DNA of 64,000 nt from Pristionchus mayeri (taxonomy: Eukaryota > Nematoda > Chromadorea > Rhabditida > Neodiplogasteridae): positions 4,154,001 to 4,218,000 of the forward strand of contig BTRK01000003.1 in the NCBI GenBank assembly GCA_036245805.1, read 5' to 3'. The notes below the pieces were generated by a model. It did not search any database, was not told the origin of the DNA, and saw nothing but the letters and a program-made list of their open reading frames with translations. Shown one piece after another: positions 23,943 through 36,342 of this stretch; the first letter of the stretch is position 1; every line of letters starts with the position of its first letter. The position numbers were made by a program, and so were the translations under genes.

Positions 23943-24072
23943 AGGGTTCTCTTATTGGAATTTATTTGTATCAATTTCAGATGAGTTTCATGTTCGCTAT
24001 GCATAGGAACTATATAGTGCACATGAAACTATCTGAAAATAACACAAATCAATTCCAATACGAGAACTCTAG
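23943..24072. mobile_element. 130-bp palindromic miniature element (AGGGTTCTCTTATTGGAAT family)
   Basis: Ends AGGGTTCTCTTATTGGAAT and complement-like ATTCCAATACGAGAACTCT, with a central ACTATATAGTGCACATGAAAC. Relatives are at 44903-45034, 45690-45815, 46228-47622 (interrupted by a mariner) and 50634-50760. Confidence 0.75.
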
Positions 24073-24082
24073 TTATTTGTCT

Positions 24083-24712
24083 GAGAGCCGTCAATTAGGA
24101 ATTCTCCGGCTTTGTTCCCGGCTATTCCATATATCAGCTCCCATACAAGCTAGAAAGATGAAAACAGAAACAAAATTCCAGGGAGAAAAACAAATATTTA
24201 TTTTTCAAAAGTGCGAAATTTCGAATTACTGACAGTAATTTAACTTACATGGTGTGGAAACATCGTGAACAAGTACCAGAGAGTGAAATATAGTTAGCAG
24301 GATTGATAATTTTTGGTATTTCAGTTCCGACTATTACACATTGAATGCGAAAAATGAGACTATGAACCCGCACCGTATACAAAACCCGCACAAAATGAGA
24401 CTATGAACCCGCACCGTATTTTTTTTATTAAACAATGCGGACGTTTTTCTTCGAAAATGTGCAATACAATTCCCAGAAACTCCCGTATATCATTGCGAAT
24501 TTCTTTGTTTTTCTTTTCCTTTGAATTCAGTTTTTCAACTATAGATTTTTTTTTGAGTTTCGTATGTCACGTTCTTTCTCAAAATAAGTTTCTCAAAATA
24601 ATGTTTTGCTTCTTTTAAGACCACTGCCATCTTTCTAGCTTGTATGGGAGCTGATATATGGTATACCCGGGAACAAAAGCGGAGAATTCCTAATTGACGG
24701 CTCTCTGACAAA
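24083..24712. mobile_element. 0.63-kb foldback (GAGAGCCGTCAATTAGGAAT ends)
   Basis: Left GAGAGCCGTCAATTAGGAAT is answered on the right by ATTCCTAATTGACGGCTCTC. The sub-terminal word ATATCAGCTCCCATACAAGC and its complement pair as well. Confidence 0.7.
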
Positions 24713-26979
24713 TAACCTGGATCATTCGTATTCTTATGTCTGGGATAGTTGCATACCGCAGTATGACCGATTTAAACAAAAATATTTAAAAATTGTTCCT
24801 GGCCACCTCCAATGACTCATGATACACGTGATAAAAATGCTAAGCTGTTGAACAGACTGATGAAGGATGAGTTATCAATAAAACAACAGTGTCCAATGTT
24901 CAGGGTGGACATAGGCGAGTTTAATCAAGTACTGCGGGCGAATCTTGGCACACCAACCATCACTGTTCACGTAGCACATTCAATGGAAAGAAGTGAACTG
25001 GACTCCATGGTAAGGATGCATCGGTATTTTTGGAGATGCATCTCTGCTACTTGTGCTGGTATATGCTTAACTTGTGATTCACTGATTTATAAGTGTTCCT
25101 TCAGGCTGCACATTTTGTGTTCGAGAGTGCGAGTATTCAAGTAAATGACCGATTTAATTTTTAATTTTTGTATTTTAAAGCAGTTGAACTGAATTTGCCC
25201 AAGACAATCGTTCGGATGCTCGGCATCCCAAGTGCTGCTAGCTGATATTTAAATTCTTTTTTTTTTGCAGCTTTAGAAATGCATTTATGAGGGTAGGGTA
25301 GCAAATGTGCAATCTCTGAAATTTCTGGGATATGCGCGCTCAAAGTTTGCTTGAAGTTCAGGGAAGTCAAAGTTTCAGTTATGTTTCACAGTTTTTTTAA
25401 ATGAAATAATTGATGGAATGAACAAAGTGAAAGTCTACAGTATCCGATTGATAGGGAGAAAAAATCGATTCGGGAGTGGAAACGGTTCAAAGTTTGATTT
25501 GCTAACAATTATTATGTTTACAGTATAATAACATTTAAAATTGATTTTGTTTTCAGAATCGTGAAGACGCATTTATCGAAATCAATGCTATTAATGGTTA
25601 GGCATTATAGTAAAACATCGTGTCGAATAATGTTGAGACTGTTCCTGCTCCGATAACGAATTTGTTATTTTCAACAATGCGAAGAGTTCTTTCACATTCA
25701 ATGAAAAGGCACATTGTTCGTATGTGAGCCACAAAAGACTTATACATGGGTGTAATGACAATTTAAGCTCTTTTGCGAGACTACGGTTGTGATGGCAGAC
25801 CATCTTCGAGCCAACTACCGCTTCCGAGTAGGTGCTTTTCGAGGTTTGATATGCAATACGACACTATTAGATCGGCGAAACACATGATTGGGGAATAATG
25901 CCGACAATCAAAGACGGAACTTCTGGAGAAATCAGGTTAGTTTTTTCGTGAATCCGCCTATTTTACTGTGAGATAACGCATAGCAATATTTCGTCGTGAT
26001 AAACTTCTTAATCTAAAATAATACTCCCGCAACGAAAAATTATTCACAGTAATATCCCGTTCCGGATGTATTAATTTTTCATATAAATTAAAATGCGAAC
26101 CATCACACGACATTGCTACGCATGCTACACACACACATACAATAACGGCATGCATTTCTCCAGTATGCCTTTTTCTCGTGGACACCACTCCGTGAATCAT
26201 CACATCCGTCTCTTCTTTCATGAAGAACCACAGGCTTTTTTCGTTTCGTTTGTGAAATTTAAAGTTGACCTCTTTGAGGTGGCTGAAGAAGTGCAAGGTA
26301 TGAATCCCAGCGATTTCTCACAAATTCCTGAAACCTTCTTTAGCGTTATGCAAGTGCCCAGTATTCCTTCTCACACAGTCATTCACTGTTGATTCCTCTT
26401 GTCCAAGAATGAACTGTGTATGGACTTTACCCAATTTCAAGTGAGTGGATCGTTCATGTGTGCACATTGTGTGACCCAAAACATGCCGATTCTCTATAAT
26501 TATGTGTTCAGGGTACTCAGTAAAATGATTTCAGTTCCAAAATCTCGTCGACAATAATGTTTGAGTCAAACTCAACTGACCGGTCGGAATACGATAGATT
26601 TTTCGTAGACAACATTGAACTCATTCATACTTTCAAGAACGGGTTAACGCATTTACAGTGATTTTAGTCAAAATGATTCAAATTTGTTGAAATTGTGACT
26701 CAGCCAAGAAGTACCATTTAAGGACACTAATATCTATAATATGGCTGAACGATGGTAATATGATGAACATTGACACTGTCGGATCGCATGTGAACGTTGT
26801 TCTTCACTACGTTCGATGCTGGAAAGATACATATATTAGAAATCGCATTGAACTGGAACGGATGTTGGTCATGCTATGTCTCTTTATGAAACATCATTAT
26901 TTTCAGCCCACCCTCATTCTTTAAATGGACTATTTCTTTGACCAACAAGCAAGCGAATGTAACCGGTCTTGATCCCTAA

Positions 26980-28300
26980 GCAATCGCTTATTGTGACAAA
27001 TACGTCGATGAGATAAATATTGCGATATAACATTAATTGGACTCGATATAATTTTAAGAAACAGTTGCAAATCCATCTACAAAAAAACAATTTCTCACTC
27101 CTTTCGTTATTTGAACCACCAACTGGGAGCGTGATTCAACGCCTGTTATTTCTCGATTTTTTTTTTGCTTTTTGATTCGTCTGTCATCCAGAATAGTGTC
27201 GATTCTCCGTTCCATCTTCAATGGAATTGAGAATCGAAAAGCTGATTGTAGGTTCGACGTATTCTCGCTTTCGATAAATTCAGTTTACGATTTGTATCTT
27301 GTATCCTCTCCTTGCTTGACCAATGACCAATCTTGTTGACATAAGAAACGAGAAAATACTAAACTAATATATCCCCTTTCATAGCGTAAGCCTTTCCCCT
27401 ATTAAGTCAATGGGAAATAATACTACAAAAGGAGATAGTGAGAGGAGGAGGGATCGCTTTAGCTAGCGCTTCCAATGTGACGTGTCCTCTAGGGTTGGCA
27501 AACATAGTCTGAACAGACCGGTTCACCGTGCGCAATGATTTCGGAATCAAAAATTCTCTCTCGCTTTCTGGGACTTTGAGAGTCCCAAAACAAAAATGTG
27601 CACAATATTTTCAACAACACAATGAAACATAATTCAAAGTTCGGACTCGGAGAGTCTGGGCTCTCATAGGAGCCCGATTCTCTAAGAGTCGAACAATATC
27701 GCGCAGGGTCTGGCACAGCGTTTTTATGGAAAATTGTGAAAAGGGGTTCTCGAAGGTGCTGAAAACAGTTTTTAACTTCATTTTGCGTAAGCTCGACCTG
27801 TTGGGCCTGGCTGCATGTAGGCGCCATCTAAATTTCTCATCAAAACTCGAGAACCGACTTATGAATCGTCTTCAAACTTGCACAGTGGTTGGATTAGTTG
27901 ACCATGATTCCAACGATATCAAATTTGCATATTTTAAGATATGATAAATATACGAAAACTCATTTCTCGAACATATGTCAGAAACCAATCCAACGAATTA
28001 CATAGGCAGATGCGGCTCATTCTGCCGATCATTTTGTGTTATCTAGGGTATGAAGTTTAACCCCCGCTCCCAGGAGTTACGTCCATTTGTGTGACGCATT
28101 TTTGGTTTCAGCGCAGCGCATAATTGCGCGTTGCCTTGGATCCAACTTTTAAAGTCACTTGCGTAGGGCCCCCAAGGATAAAAAAGGGGTGATTCCAACT
28201 TGTGCGCCGTCTCCCGAGTTGACGTCAGCACACAATCTTGGTCTTGCCGTCTGCAATTTTACCAAGTTATACGAAATTTATGAAAACCTGCGAACTTCAG
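26980..28300. other. Spacer between copies B and D; no gene supported
   Basis: 27175-27290 shares a repeat of about 110 bp with 40660-40775 (common words TTCCAT, GAGAATCGAA, CAATAAATTCA-like). 27490-28230 has scattered open frames on both strands but no consistent exon. An acceptor-like tract ends at 28300, just before copy D. Confidence 0.4.
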
Positions 28301-29714
28301 AGTGTTCCTGCCCTGGTGATGTAATCCTCGAACAGTTCTTTGAAGTTCATGCACCAGCCATACTACGTAAGTAGCATAACCCGAATCGTTTACTAATTTA
28401 TCAATTTGCCCCTCTCTCTAACCGCTCGCACGGTCTACTATGTGTGTTAGATGAAGATACGGACTCTAGTTTAGCTGGTTGCCAAAGAAACAGTATATTT
28501 TGGTAGGCTTTTTATAATACAACAAAGGGTATAGGATTAGAAATTCGGGTATTCGTATCTTCATCGTATACACACTCGAGACGTGGTTCGCATTTAGTAG
28601 GTCTCAACAAGGAAATTGTTTTTTGCAGCTCAACTGCACAGTGCATATCCATCTCGCTGAATCTCTTATGGCCAGCCATCAAATTAGGGTGACTGATGGA
28701 GTATAGAGTTCGAGATATGATACCACTTCCTCTTCATTTTATGCCAGTTTTTTTTCGACCAGGATAATTTCTGAAATCAACGCCTCAATCAGGTCAAGTC
28801 GGATAAAAAAGCTCCTTTTCCGGGCAATCCTTTCTCAATCGTTGATGGGACACCATCACCATTCGAGTATAATTTAAATCTCAGTCTCGACATATGATAT
28901 ATTCTTCAGACTGGACAATCCTAAATGATATATGAGGCCGGTTGCCGAAGAGTCGGCAAACACTGTGTGGAGGCTGGCACATCAAAATTTCGAAAATTTG
29001 GGGAAATGGGTTTTCGAGGGTGTTGATCATCGTGGTCTGCTTCATTTTGCACCAAACCGACCGGCGCAGCCGGGCTGCAAGCAGGTCGGATTTCGTTTTT
29101 CCTCAATAACTCAAAAACTATCTGACCGATTGACTTGAAATTTGTACAGGTGGTCAATCTGGTCATGCATATTTCGAAGAAATTTTAAGAGCAAAAAATA
29201 TTTTATGCAAATTATGTTTTCGAATACAAGGGAGAAGTGGAAACTGATTTTGGGATAGAAAGATGCGCTATTACGAGAGGATCATTTTTCGAATGGTATG
29301 TCAGAGGTTTCTGATATCCGCTTTTTTGTTATGATCAATTTTGTGCGTTATTCTTCCGCCGATATCGCGAAAAACGAGGAATTGAAATGAGTTTCACGTA
29401 AAATGAGATAAAATGACGTTGATTAGTGCGACACACGTGTTAAAAGATCGAATAAAAAGTCCTTTGTTCTCTACTTTTCTGAAGTGAAACTCATTTCAAT
29501 TCCTAGATTTTCGCGATTTCGGCGGAAGAATCACGCATAAAATTTATCATAACAAAAAATCGGATATCAGAAACCTCTGACATACCATTCGAAAAATGAT
29601 CCTCTCGTCAAAGCTTTCTATACCAAATTCAGCTTCCACTTCTCCCTTGTATTCGAGAACATAATTTTCTCCAAATTTGAATAAAATATTTTTGCTCTTA
29701 CAATTTCTACGAAA

Positions 29715-31323
29715 TATCACGCCTCTCACGAGAGAATCGAGCTAATCCAGGGAATGGGAGGAAAATCGGCAAATGGGTTCTTACCGGTTTTGATCATCCC
29801 AAGGCATGCCTGACTGACCCCCAAAGTCCCAATTTGCATACTTCATTTTGGAGCTCCCTACACCGGGTCGGCTGCAGGCTGCTCCCTCTTTGACCGCGAT
29901 TTTAGCGATTCTAGTGATAGATATACGAAAATACTCTTCTGAGTGACCCCCACTCATTTTTCGCGTTCTATCGATCATTGTAAACCATTTTCCATGAAAG
30001 TCAATTTGAAAGATGCTACATTCAATTTCATTTTTCTCAAAAATGTAGGTAAAGGGGCAAATCAAATTTTCACAGTTTATGAAGCTCATCAAGAGCTTTC
30101 GAATAAGTGGTTTATGCAAAAAATACCGTTTCTTTGACACCATCTTTGCCAAACTTATCTTCTCCTTATCATTTGAACTTTACAGAGCGTGTCAAACGGG
30201 GGAAAAAGGCGGCGCGCAAACCATATGAAACAAAATGAATGATTTTGACCACAAATCAAAGGTTTTTCAAACATTTGCGAACATAAAACGCGATATCGAA
30301 ATTGAGAAATCTGGTTGGACAATCTCTCCGAAAAGGGTTTCTGCCAATATATAGACAAACGCCATCTCTCCATCTCATTTCGCTACCAACTAGTAGTCAT
30401 TAGAGTATCGAAAACGATCGTTTTCTGCATAAAATCGAAGGGTTTTCACACATTTTCATACATAAAAAAGATAGAGATCGAAATTGAGAAATCTGTTTGG
30501 ATAATCTCTCCGAAATGGGTTTCTGCCAATGTCTAGACAAACACCATCTCTCTATCTCATTTCGCTACTGACTCTTAGTTTTCTCAATATATATTCATTT
30601 TAAATATGTTTCATCGCACAAACTTTAATCAGGAAGAAACTATGACGGAATTCGAGCTTTTGAAATATGTTTCACATCATAGGGGCAGAGACAAGGAGAA
30701 ATTGAGCGCGCCGTGATAATGAACATTTCTCCCCCGTCTGACACGCTGTGCTTTATTTTCAACAGGAAAAAAAAGAGAGATCAATCATTTTTGATCTCGC
30801 TCTGAGAAGAGAGCGGTGTGAGACGGAATGTTTATGTTGAAAATAAAGTTCAAACGATAAGGAGAAGATAAGTTAGGAAAAGATGGTGTCAAAGAAACGG
30901 TATTTTTTCATAAACCACTTATTCGAAAGCTCTTGATGAGCTGCATAAACTGTGAAAAATTGATTTGCCCCTTTACCTACTTTTTTTTTTGAGAAAAATT
31001 AAATTGAATGTAGCATCGTTCAAATTGACTTTCATGGAAAATGGTTTACAAGGATCGATAGAACGCGAAAAATTAGTGGGGGTCACTCAGAGGAGTATTT
31101 TCGTATATCTATCACTAGGATCGCTAAAATCGCAGTCAAAGAGGGAGCAGCCTGCAGCCGACCCGGTGTAGGGAGCTCCAAAATGAAGTATGCAAATTGG
31201 GACTTTGGGGGTCAGTCAGGCATGCCTTGGGATGATCAAAACCGGTAAGAACCCATTTGCCGATTTTCCCTCCAATCCTTAGAATGGCGATTCTAGCTCG
31301 ATTCTCTCGTGAGAGGCGTGATA
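29715..31323. mobile_element. 1.6-kb foldback nested in the composite foldback
   Basis: Ends ATATCACGCCTCTCACGAGA and TCTCGTGAGAGGCGTGATAT; arms pair for about 460 bp each side. Its insertion splits a sequence (GAAAT|ATGCATGACC) that is continuous in the opposite arm near 29165, so it is younger than its host. Its central part holds GTGTCAAACGGGGGAAA and TTTCTCCCCCGTCTGACACG, and a tandem duplication. Confidence 0.7.
30255..30575. repeat. Two-copy tandem duplication, about 180 bp per unit
   Basis: The words AAATCGAAATTGAGAAATCTG-like, AATCTCTCCGAAA(A/T)GGGTTTC and ACACCATCTCTC(C/T)ATCTCA recur in the same order at about 180-bp distance (30255-30400 and 30430-30575). Confidence 0.65.
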
Positions 31324-31349
31324 TGCATGACCAGATTGTCCGCCTGTAC

Positions 31350-32400
31350 ACATTTAACAGAGGAATTCTGAGAGAATCGAGAAACTCCATACATGGTCCG
31401 TACAACGAAAAAATGAAAATTTGTCTCCAGGGGTACTTTTTCATGTAGATCACGAAAATCGACCTTTGGAAGGCGTATCTCTGACCCCTCATTTTCTGTG
31501 TCGAGCCGAAGTGGGCGGTTGGTTTTTGAAACTTTTGAACGGCTTATCCGAACCCCGCACATTTATAGTTATACTGAAAGATCTCGACGAGATAAGCATC
31601 TTTCCTGTTGGGAGTGAAGGGCTAGCTCATCTGTGAAAAAAGTTATGATCGTTTGAAATTTCAAAATTGCCATCCTGAAAAATTTTTCAAAAAAATACAT
31701 TTTAGTTTCATTTCCATTTGATTCAGCGTGCTTTTTTACCCCTTGAGCCACACTTTCAGGGAAATCGAAAGGGATGTATTCCGCGAAATTTTCAAAAGAA
31801 TATGGAAATGTCGAGATTTTTTTACAAAAAATATTTTGAGGCCAAAAAAGACAAATCTCAGAATAAGCCCGGTTGAATTTTTTCTAACGTATTTCGACCC
31901 GTAGAAAACGAATTTGCATATATCTCCTCACCAAAACGTGAATGAAAGTTTGTAGGCTTAAAAAATCGTAATTTTTGGCCAACAAAATCTCGACATTGCC
32001 ATATTCTTTTGAAAATTTCGCGCAATACATCCCTTTCAATTTCCTTGAAAATGTGGCTCTAGGGGTAAAACAGCACGCTGAATCTAATGGAAGTGAAACT
32101 AAAATGTATCTTTTGAAAAAATTTTCAGGATGGCAATTTTGAAATTTCAAACGATCATAACTTTTTTCACAGATGAGCTAGCGCTTCATTCCCAACAGGA
32201 GAAATGCTTATCTCGTCGAGATCTTTCAGAATCACTATAAATGTGAGGGTTCGGATAAGCCGTTCAAAAGTTTCAAAAACCGACCGCCCAATTCGGCGCG
32301 ACACAGAGAATGAGGGGTCAGAGATACGCCTTCCAAAGGTCGATTTTCGTGATCTACATGAAAAAGTATTTTTTTGTTGTACTTAGGCATCTCTGTTCTC
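31350..32400. mobile_element. 1.05-kb inverted repeat nested in the composite foldback
   Basis: Arms 31430-31880 and 31920-32370 are mirror images (for example GACCCCTCATTTTCTGTGTC against ACACAGAGAATGAGGGGTCA). Single arms of the same family occur at 33545-33845 and 58770-59260. Confidence 0.65.
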
Positions 32401-32748
32401 TCAGACTTCCTCTGTTAAAGTCAATCGGTCAGGTAGTTTTTTGGGTTATTGAGGAAAAACGAAATCCGACCTGCTTGCAGCCCGGTTGCACCGGTCGGTT
32501 TGGTGCAAAATGAAGTAGACCACGATCATCAGCAGCCTCTAAAACCCCTTTCCACAAGTTTTCGAAATTTTGATGTGCCAATCCTTGTTTGACTCCTCGG
32601 CAACCAGCCTCATATTTCCGTCAATCCTCAAGTTACCCTAATCCATCGCGAGGTATGTCGGGAAGTTTATTTAAGACATATATTTTAGATATGATTTCCA
32701 GGAAAAGCAGCGATCTAGCAGTTGTGCCGAAGTGGCTGTTGTTGAGAA

Positions 32749-33178
32749 CGCGGTCCCAGAAAGAACTTGGAGCAAAGGGTTCTCTGACTCAAAAAGAGTG
32801 CGGTCCCAGAAAAAATATTGGGACCGCACTACTGGTTTTCTCAAAAAAATAGTGCGGTCCCGGAAAAAAAATAGCGGGACCGCACTATTTTTTTAAGAAA
32901 ACCAGTAGTGCGGTCCCAGAAAAAATATTGGGACAGCACTACTGGTTTTCTTAAAAAAATAGTGCGGTCCCTAAAAAAATATTGGGACCGCACTGTTGGA
33001 TTTCTTTAAAAAATAGTGCGGTCCCGGAAAAAATATTGGGACAGCACTACTGGTTTTCTTAAAAAATAGTGCGGTCCCGGAAAAAAAATTGGGACCGCAC
33101 TACTGGTTTTCTCAAAAAAATAGTGCGGTCCCGGAAAAAATATTGGGACCGCGCTATTTTGGCCGGGACCGCCTAACC
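32749..33178. repeat. Hairpin satellite: GTGCGGTCCC/GGGACCGCAC array
   Basis: About seven units of roughly 62 bp. Each unit is itself a small hairpin (GTGCGGTCCC, an A-rich loop with AATATT, GGGACCGCAC) separated by the spacer ACTGGTTTTCTTAAAAAAAT. One unit near 32860-32920 is inverted. It abuts and ends the last exon of copy D. Confidence 0.85.
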
Positions 33179-33978
33179 TAACAGAGCCGGTCCATTCTAC
33201 TAGATTTACCCAGAAAATTCGGAATTCGGTTTGTAAAGGAAAAGTAGCATGCGACTAAACATGAGAAAAATCGAGATGATGAAAATCGTTTTTTTCGAAT
33301 TGAGATAATGTCCGTTTTTTGTACGTTATATTTTTGCCCTATCAAAGTGTAGCTATAAACTGACTAGAATTAATCGGAGTTCACAGTGGATCGTCTTAAA
33401 AATAGACATATTTGCAAAAAAAAGCAAATCCTTTCCTCTTCTGGGATTCAGGAGACCCCTTTGAGATACGAATTTTTTCACGAAAAGTTGGCTCGTAGGG
33501 TAACTTTTCACGGGGAATTTAATGATTACACTTAAAAGTACGCCTCGCATGTAACATTTTTAGGACGACCAATTTGATAATTGGAATGGCGATAAGTTTT
33601 CCCCCAGACGAGCTAGCTTTTCACTTCCAACAGTAAAAATGCTAATCTCGTCGAGATCTTTCAGAATTACTATGCATTCATGAGGTTTGGATGGGCCGTT
33701 CAAAAAATACAAAAACCGACCACCTAGATTCAGCGCGATACACGAAATGAGGGGTCACAGGTACGGTACGGTTTCCTGAGGTCGATTTTCGAACTCTACG
33801 TGAAAAGTTACCCCGAGGGGCATCTTAAAATCAGAACTTTATTTTTCGCTGTACGGCCTATAGGTGATATTGCTCGGTTCTCTCAGATAGTTACTCCTAA
33901 GCAATCAACAATGCTCAGTTTTGGGAAATTGAATAAAGATTTTAGTTATTATATCCCACGAATTAGTCTGGCATACAT
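33179..33978. other. Intergenic, with one solo foldback arm
   Basis: 33545-33845 matches one arm of the 31350-32400 family (CTCGTCGAGATCTTTCAGAA, CGACCTCAGG-like). No gene is seen. Confidence 0.4.
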
Positions 33979-36324
33979 TTAAGAGACCGGATCGGTAAGA
34001 CTCAACCATAATAGCCACCCCCCGGCCACGGCCCTCCGGAATGGGAACCAGGCCACCATACTTTGTGTGTACACCCCTTGGTCCCTTGTTGCACAAAGGA
34101 CCATTGATTTATCGATTTCATTTGTATCTAGTAGAATACAAGGTCTCAAAGTCAAAAAAATCGAAATTTCGTAATTTCTGAACGGTACAAGATAGACTCA
34201 AAATCTCTTTTGCATTATACTAGGTATGCCCAATAACCAAAATTAAGCTACCCTGAACGAATCTCTGTCCCTTGTATTATCGAGTTTATGGTCACAAATT
34301 TCGGATTTTGGTCATAATTTTTAACATATGGAAAAACCAGGCCGGCTTACTATGATTAAAATGCACCTTGATGAAAACTACATTGAAATGATTACTTGTG
34401 GCATTGATTCGTTTTTTACCTTTTCGCACCCAAATGCTCAAATGTTAGGAATTTCAGGTTTTTCATTCCAACATTCCTCATTTATAATGTGTCGAAGCAC
34501 AAATGTTGAAAAAATACAATACAACATGGGAGAATGTGAAAACACATCGAGAACCCACATTTTGAATATTTCTAAAAATGTCGATTTTCGAAATCTCGAT
34601 TAGCCTCAAATTTGGGCATGTCGAACTGTGGACTTTCAAACTCAGGGAGATGCGCATATCACACGAAGTAAAGAACACTTCCACATAAATAAGAAAATTT
34701 ACATACAAGCTTCTCTACACCCTTTCAGGTTCGGATTTTTGTCAGCGAACATTGCACCGCTGGTAATGTCGACAAATTTTTTCGTTTGAAATCGTCTGAA
34801 ATCAATTCGATTTGGTGAAGCCATATCATAATGTAATTTATAATGCAAAAACAAAGCAGAAAAAATGTCGGATTCCTTATTTTGGAAAAACATTGACTGA
34901 AATTCTCGATTATTCCCATGTTTGCCAACTGAAAATTCAGGGTTTCGGACTCAAGCCAATCACTTACTATCGTAAGCTATAGAAGAGTAGTAGATGAGTA
35001 AGTAAAAGTAAAAATGAGCGAAGAAGCTCTTTCGTTTTTAACGATATTTTGGATCCAATTTAGTCAAAATAGAGATCTGACATCATAAGTTCATGCGTAT
35101 TTCCCTTCCAGTCTGCCGAATTTGACTCTTTAGATTGTGAAAGTGTTTGTACAGTTCAAATATTTATTATATTCTATCAATACCCCAATGTAGCTTAATC
35201 TAAAGAAATCGAATTTTTGAAATTCCAGAAATTTATAAAATTTAGTTTGCTCACATTGACAAACAGACACGTATTTCTGAATATGACATAATACTACTGA
35301 GATCCACTTGATTCGGCCGACTGAAAGGGACATACGCATGAACTTATGATGTCAGATCTCTATTTTGACTAAATTGGCTTCAAAATATCGTTAAAAACGA
35401 AAGAGAATTTCAGTCAATGTTTTTCTAAAATAAGGAATCCGACATTTTTTCTGCTTTGTTTTTGCATTATAAATTACATTATGATATGGCTTCACCAAAT
35501 CGAATTGATTTCAGACGATTTCAAACGAAAAAATTTGTCGACATTACCAGCGGTGTAATGTTCGCTGACAAAAATCCGAACCTGAAAGGGTGTAGAGAAG
35601 CTCGTATGTAAATTTTCTTATTTATGTGGAAGTGTTCTTTACTTCGTGTGATATGCGCATCTCCCTGAGTTTGAAAGTCCACAGTTCGACATGCCCAAAT
35701 TTGAGGCTAATCGAGATTTCGAAAATCGACATTTTTAGAAATATTCAAAATGTGGATTCTCGATGTGTTTTCACATTCTCCCATGTTGTATTGTATTTTT
35801 TCAACATTTGTGCTTCGACACATTATAAATGAGGAATGTTGGAATGAAAAACCTGAAATTCCTAACATTTGAGCATTTGGGTGCGAAAAGGTAAAAAACG
35901 AATCAATGCCACAAGTAATCATTTCAATGTAGTTTTCATCAAGGTGCATTTTAATCATAGTAAGCCGGCCTGGTTTTTCCATATGTTAAAAATTATGACC
36001 AAAATCCGAAATTTGTGACCATAAACTCGATAATACAAGGGACAGAGATTCGTTCAGGGTAGCTTAATTTTGGTTATTGGGCATACCTAGTATAATGCAA
36101 AAGAGATTTTGAGTCTATCTTGTACCGTTCAGAAATTACGAAATTTCGATTTTTTTGACTTTGAGACCTTGTATTCTACTAGATACAAATGAAATCGATA
36201 AATCAATGGTCCTTTGTGCAACACGGGACCAAGGGGTGTACACACATAACGTATGGTGGCCTGGTTCCCATTCCGGGGGGCCGTGGCCGGGGGGTGGTCG
36301 AGTCTTACCGATCCGGTCTCTTAA
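33979..36324. mobile_element. 2.35-kb foldback, TTAAGAGACCGGATCGGTAA ends
   Basis: Arms mirror about 35151; the same peptide is readable at 34328 on plus and 35982 on minus. Its ends (GAGACCGGATCGGTAAGA) also occur inside the 4.3-kb foldback near 17802 and 20300, so the two share a module. Confidence 0.8.
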
Positions 36325-36342
36325 AAGACCGTCCACGAGAGA

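Larger units (their letters stand above)
23019..24832. mobile_element. Foldback element in intron 7 of copy B with three nested elements
   Basis: Outer arms are 23019-23142 and 24709-24832, with ends like CAGGTATCACGAGTCGATGG and CCAATGACTCATGATACACG. They are the same family as the foldback in intron 10 of copy A (6587-7674). Between the arms lie the elements at 23147-23940, 23943-24072 and 24083-24712. Confidence 0.65.
9865..26979 (+). pseudogene. Family-1 copy B: paralogue of copy A stretched by repeats and frameshifted
   Basis: Exons correspond one to one with copy A: 9865-9913 (signal peptide, MITLSSLIFICAFFFY), 10031-10197 (EDSISW...INLTTC), 21110-21184 (then a mariner-type element), 21908-21971, 22018-22137, 22185-22295, 22919-23000, 24904-25009, 25557-25596, 25638-25723, 25768-25827, 25871-25935, about 26531-26660, about 26709-26825 and 26907-26979 (PPSFFKWTISLTN). 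Splice phases agree at almost every joint. Exon 5 is 120 nt against 113 in copy A, because AGTGAAT is tandemly duplicated at 22027-22040; this 7-base gain breaks the frame. Exon 3 carries a 550-bp insertion one base before its donor. Intron 2 is 10.9 kb and filled with repeats. The copy is therefore probably inactive, although the other exons remain open. An alternative is two separate gene pieces at 9865-10197 and 21110-26979. Confidence 0.6.
28932..32613. mobile_element. 3.7-kb composite foldback inserted in an exon of copy D
   Basis: Outer ends ATGAGGCCGGTTGCCGAAGAG-like and CTCGGCAACCAGCCTCAT. Outer arms are about 28932-29165 and 32405-32613 (including the paired GGGCTGCAAGCAGGTCGGAT and its counterpart). 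Inside lie a second inverted repeat (about 29165-29730) and the elements at 29715-31323 and about 31350-32400. Copy E shows the uninterrupted target exon at 45364-45424. The insertion site is AT-rich (ATAT on both sides). Confidence 0.75.
28301..32750 (+). pseudogene. Family-1 copy D: 3' exons only, split by a nested foldback
   Basis: Segments matching exons of copies A, B and E are present in order: 28301-28366 (ECSCPGDVIL, with an 8-bp deletion relative to copy E), 28629-28688 (LNCTVHIHLAESL, 60 nt as in A, B and E), 28910-28931 plus 32614-32652 (LDNPK, then ISVNPQVTLIHRE) and 32702-about 32750 (EKQRSSSCAEVAVV). The third of these is interrupted by the 3.7-kb foldback. The fourth runs into the GGTCCC hairpin array. 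No 5' exons were found upstream. Clearly non-functional. Confidence 0.7.

Noticed and set aside
32749..33178. CRISPR-like array
   Set aside because: Repeats are hairpins with near-identical spacers and one inverted unit in a eukaryotic setting; no unique spacers.
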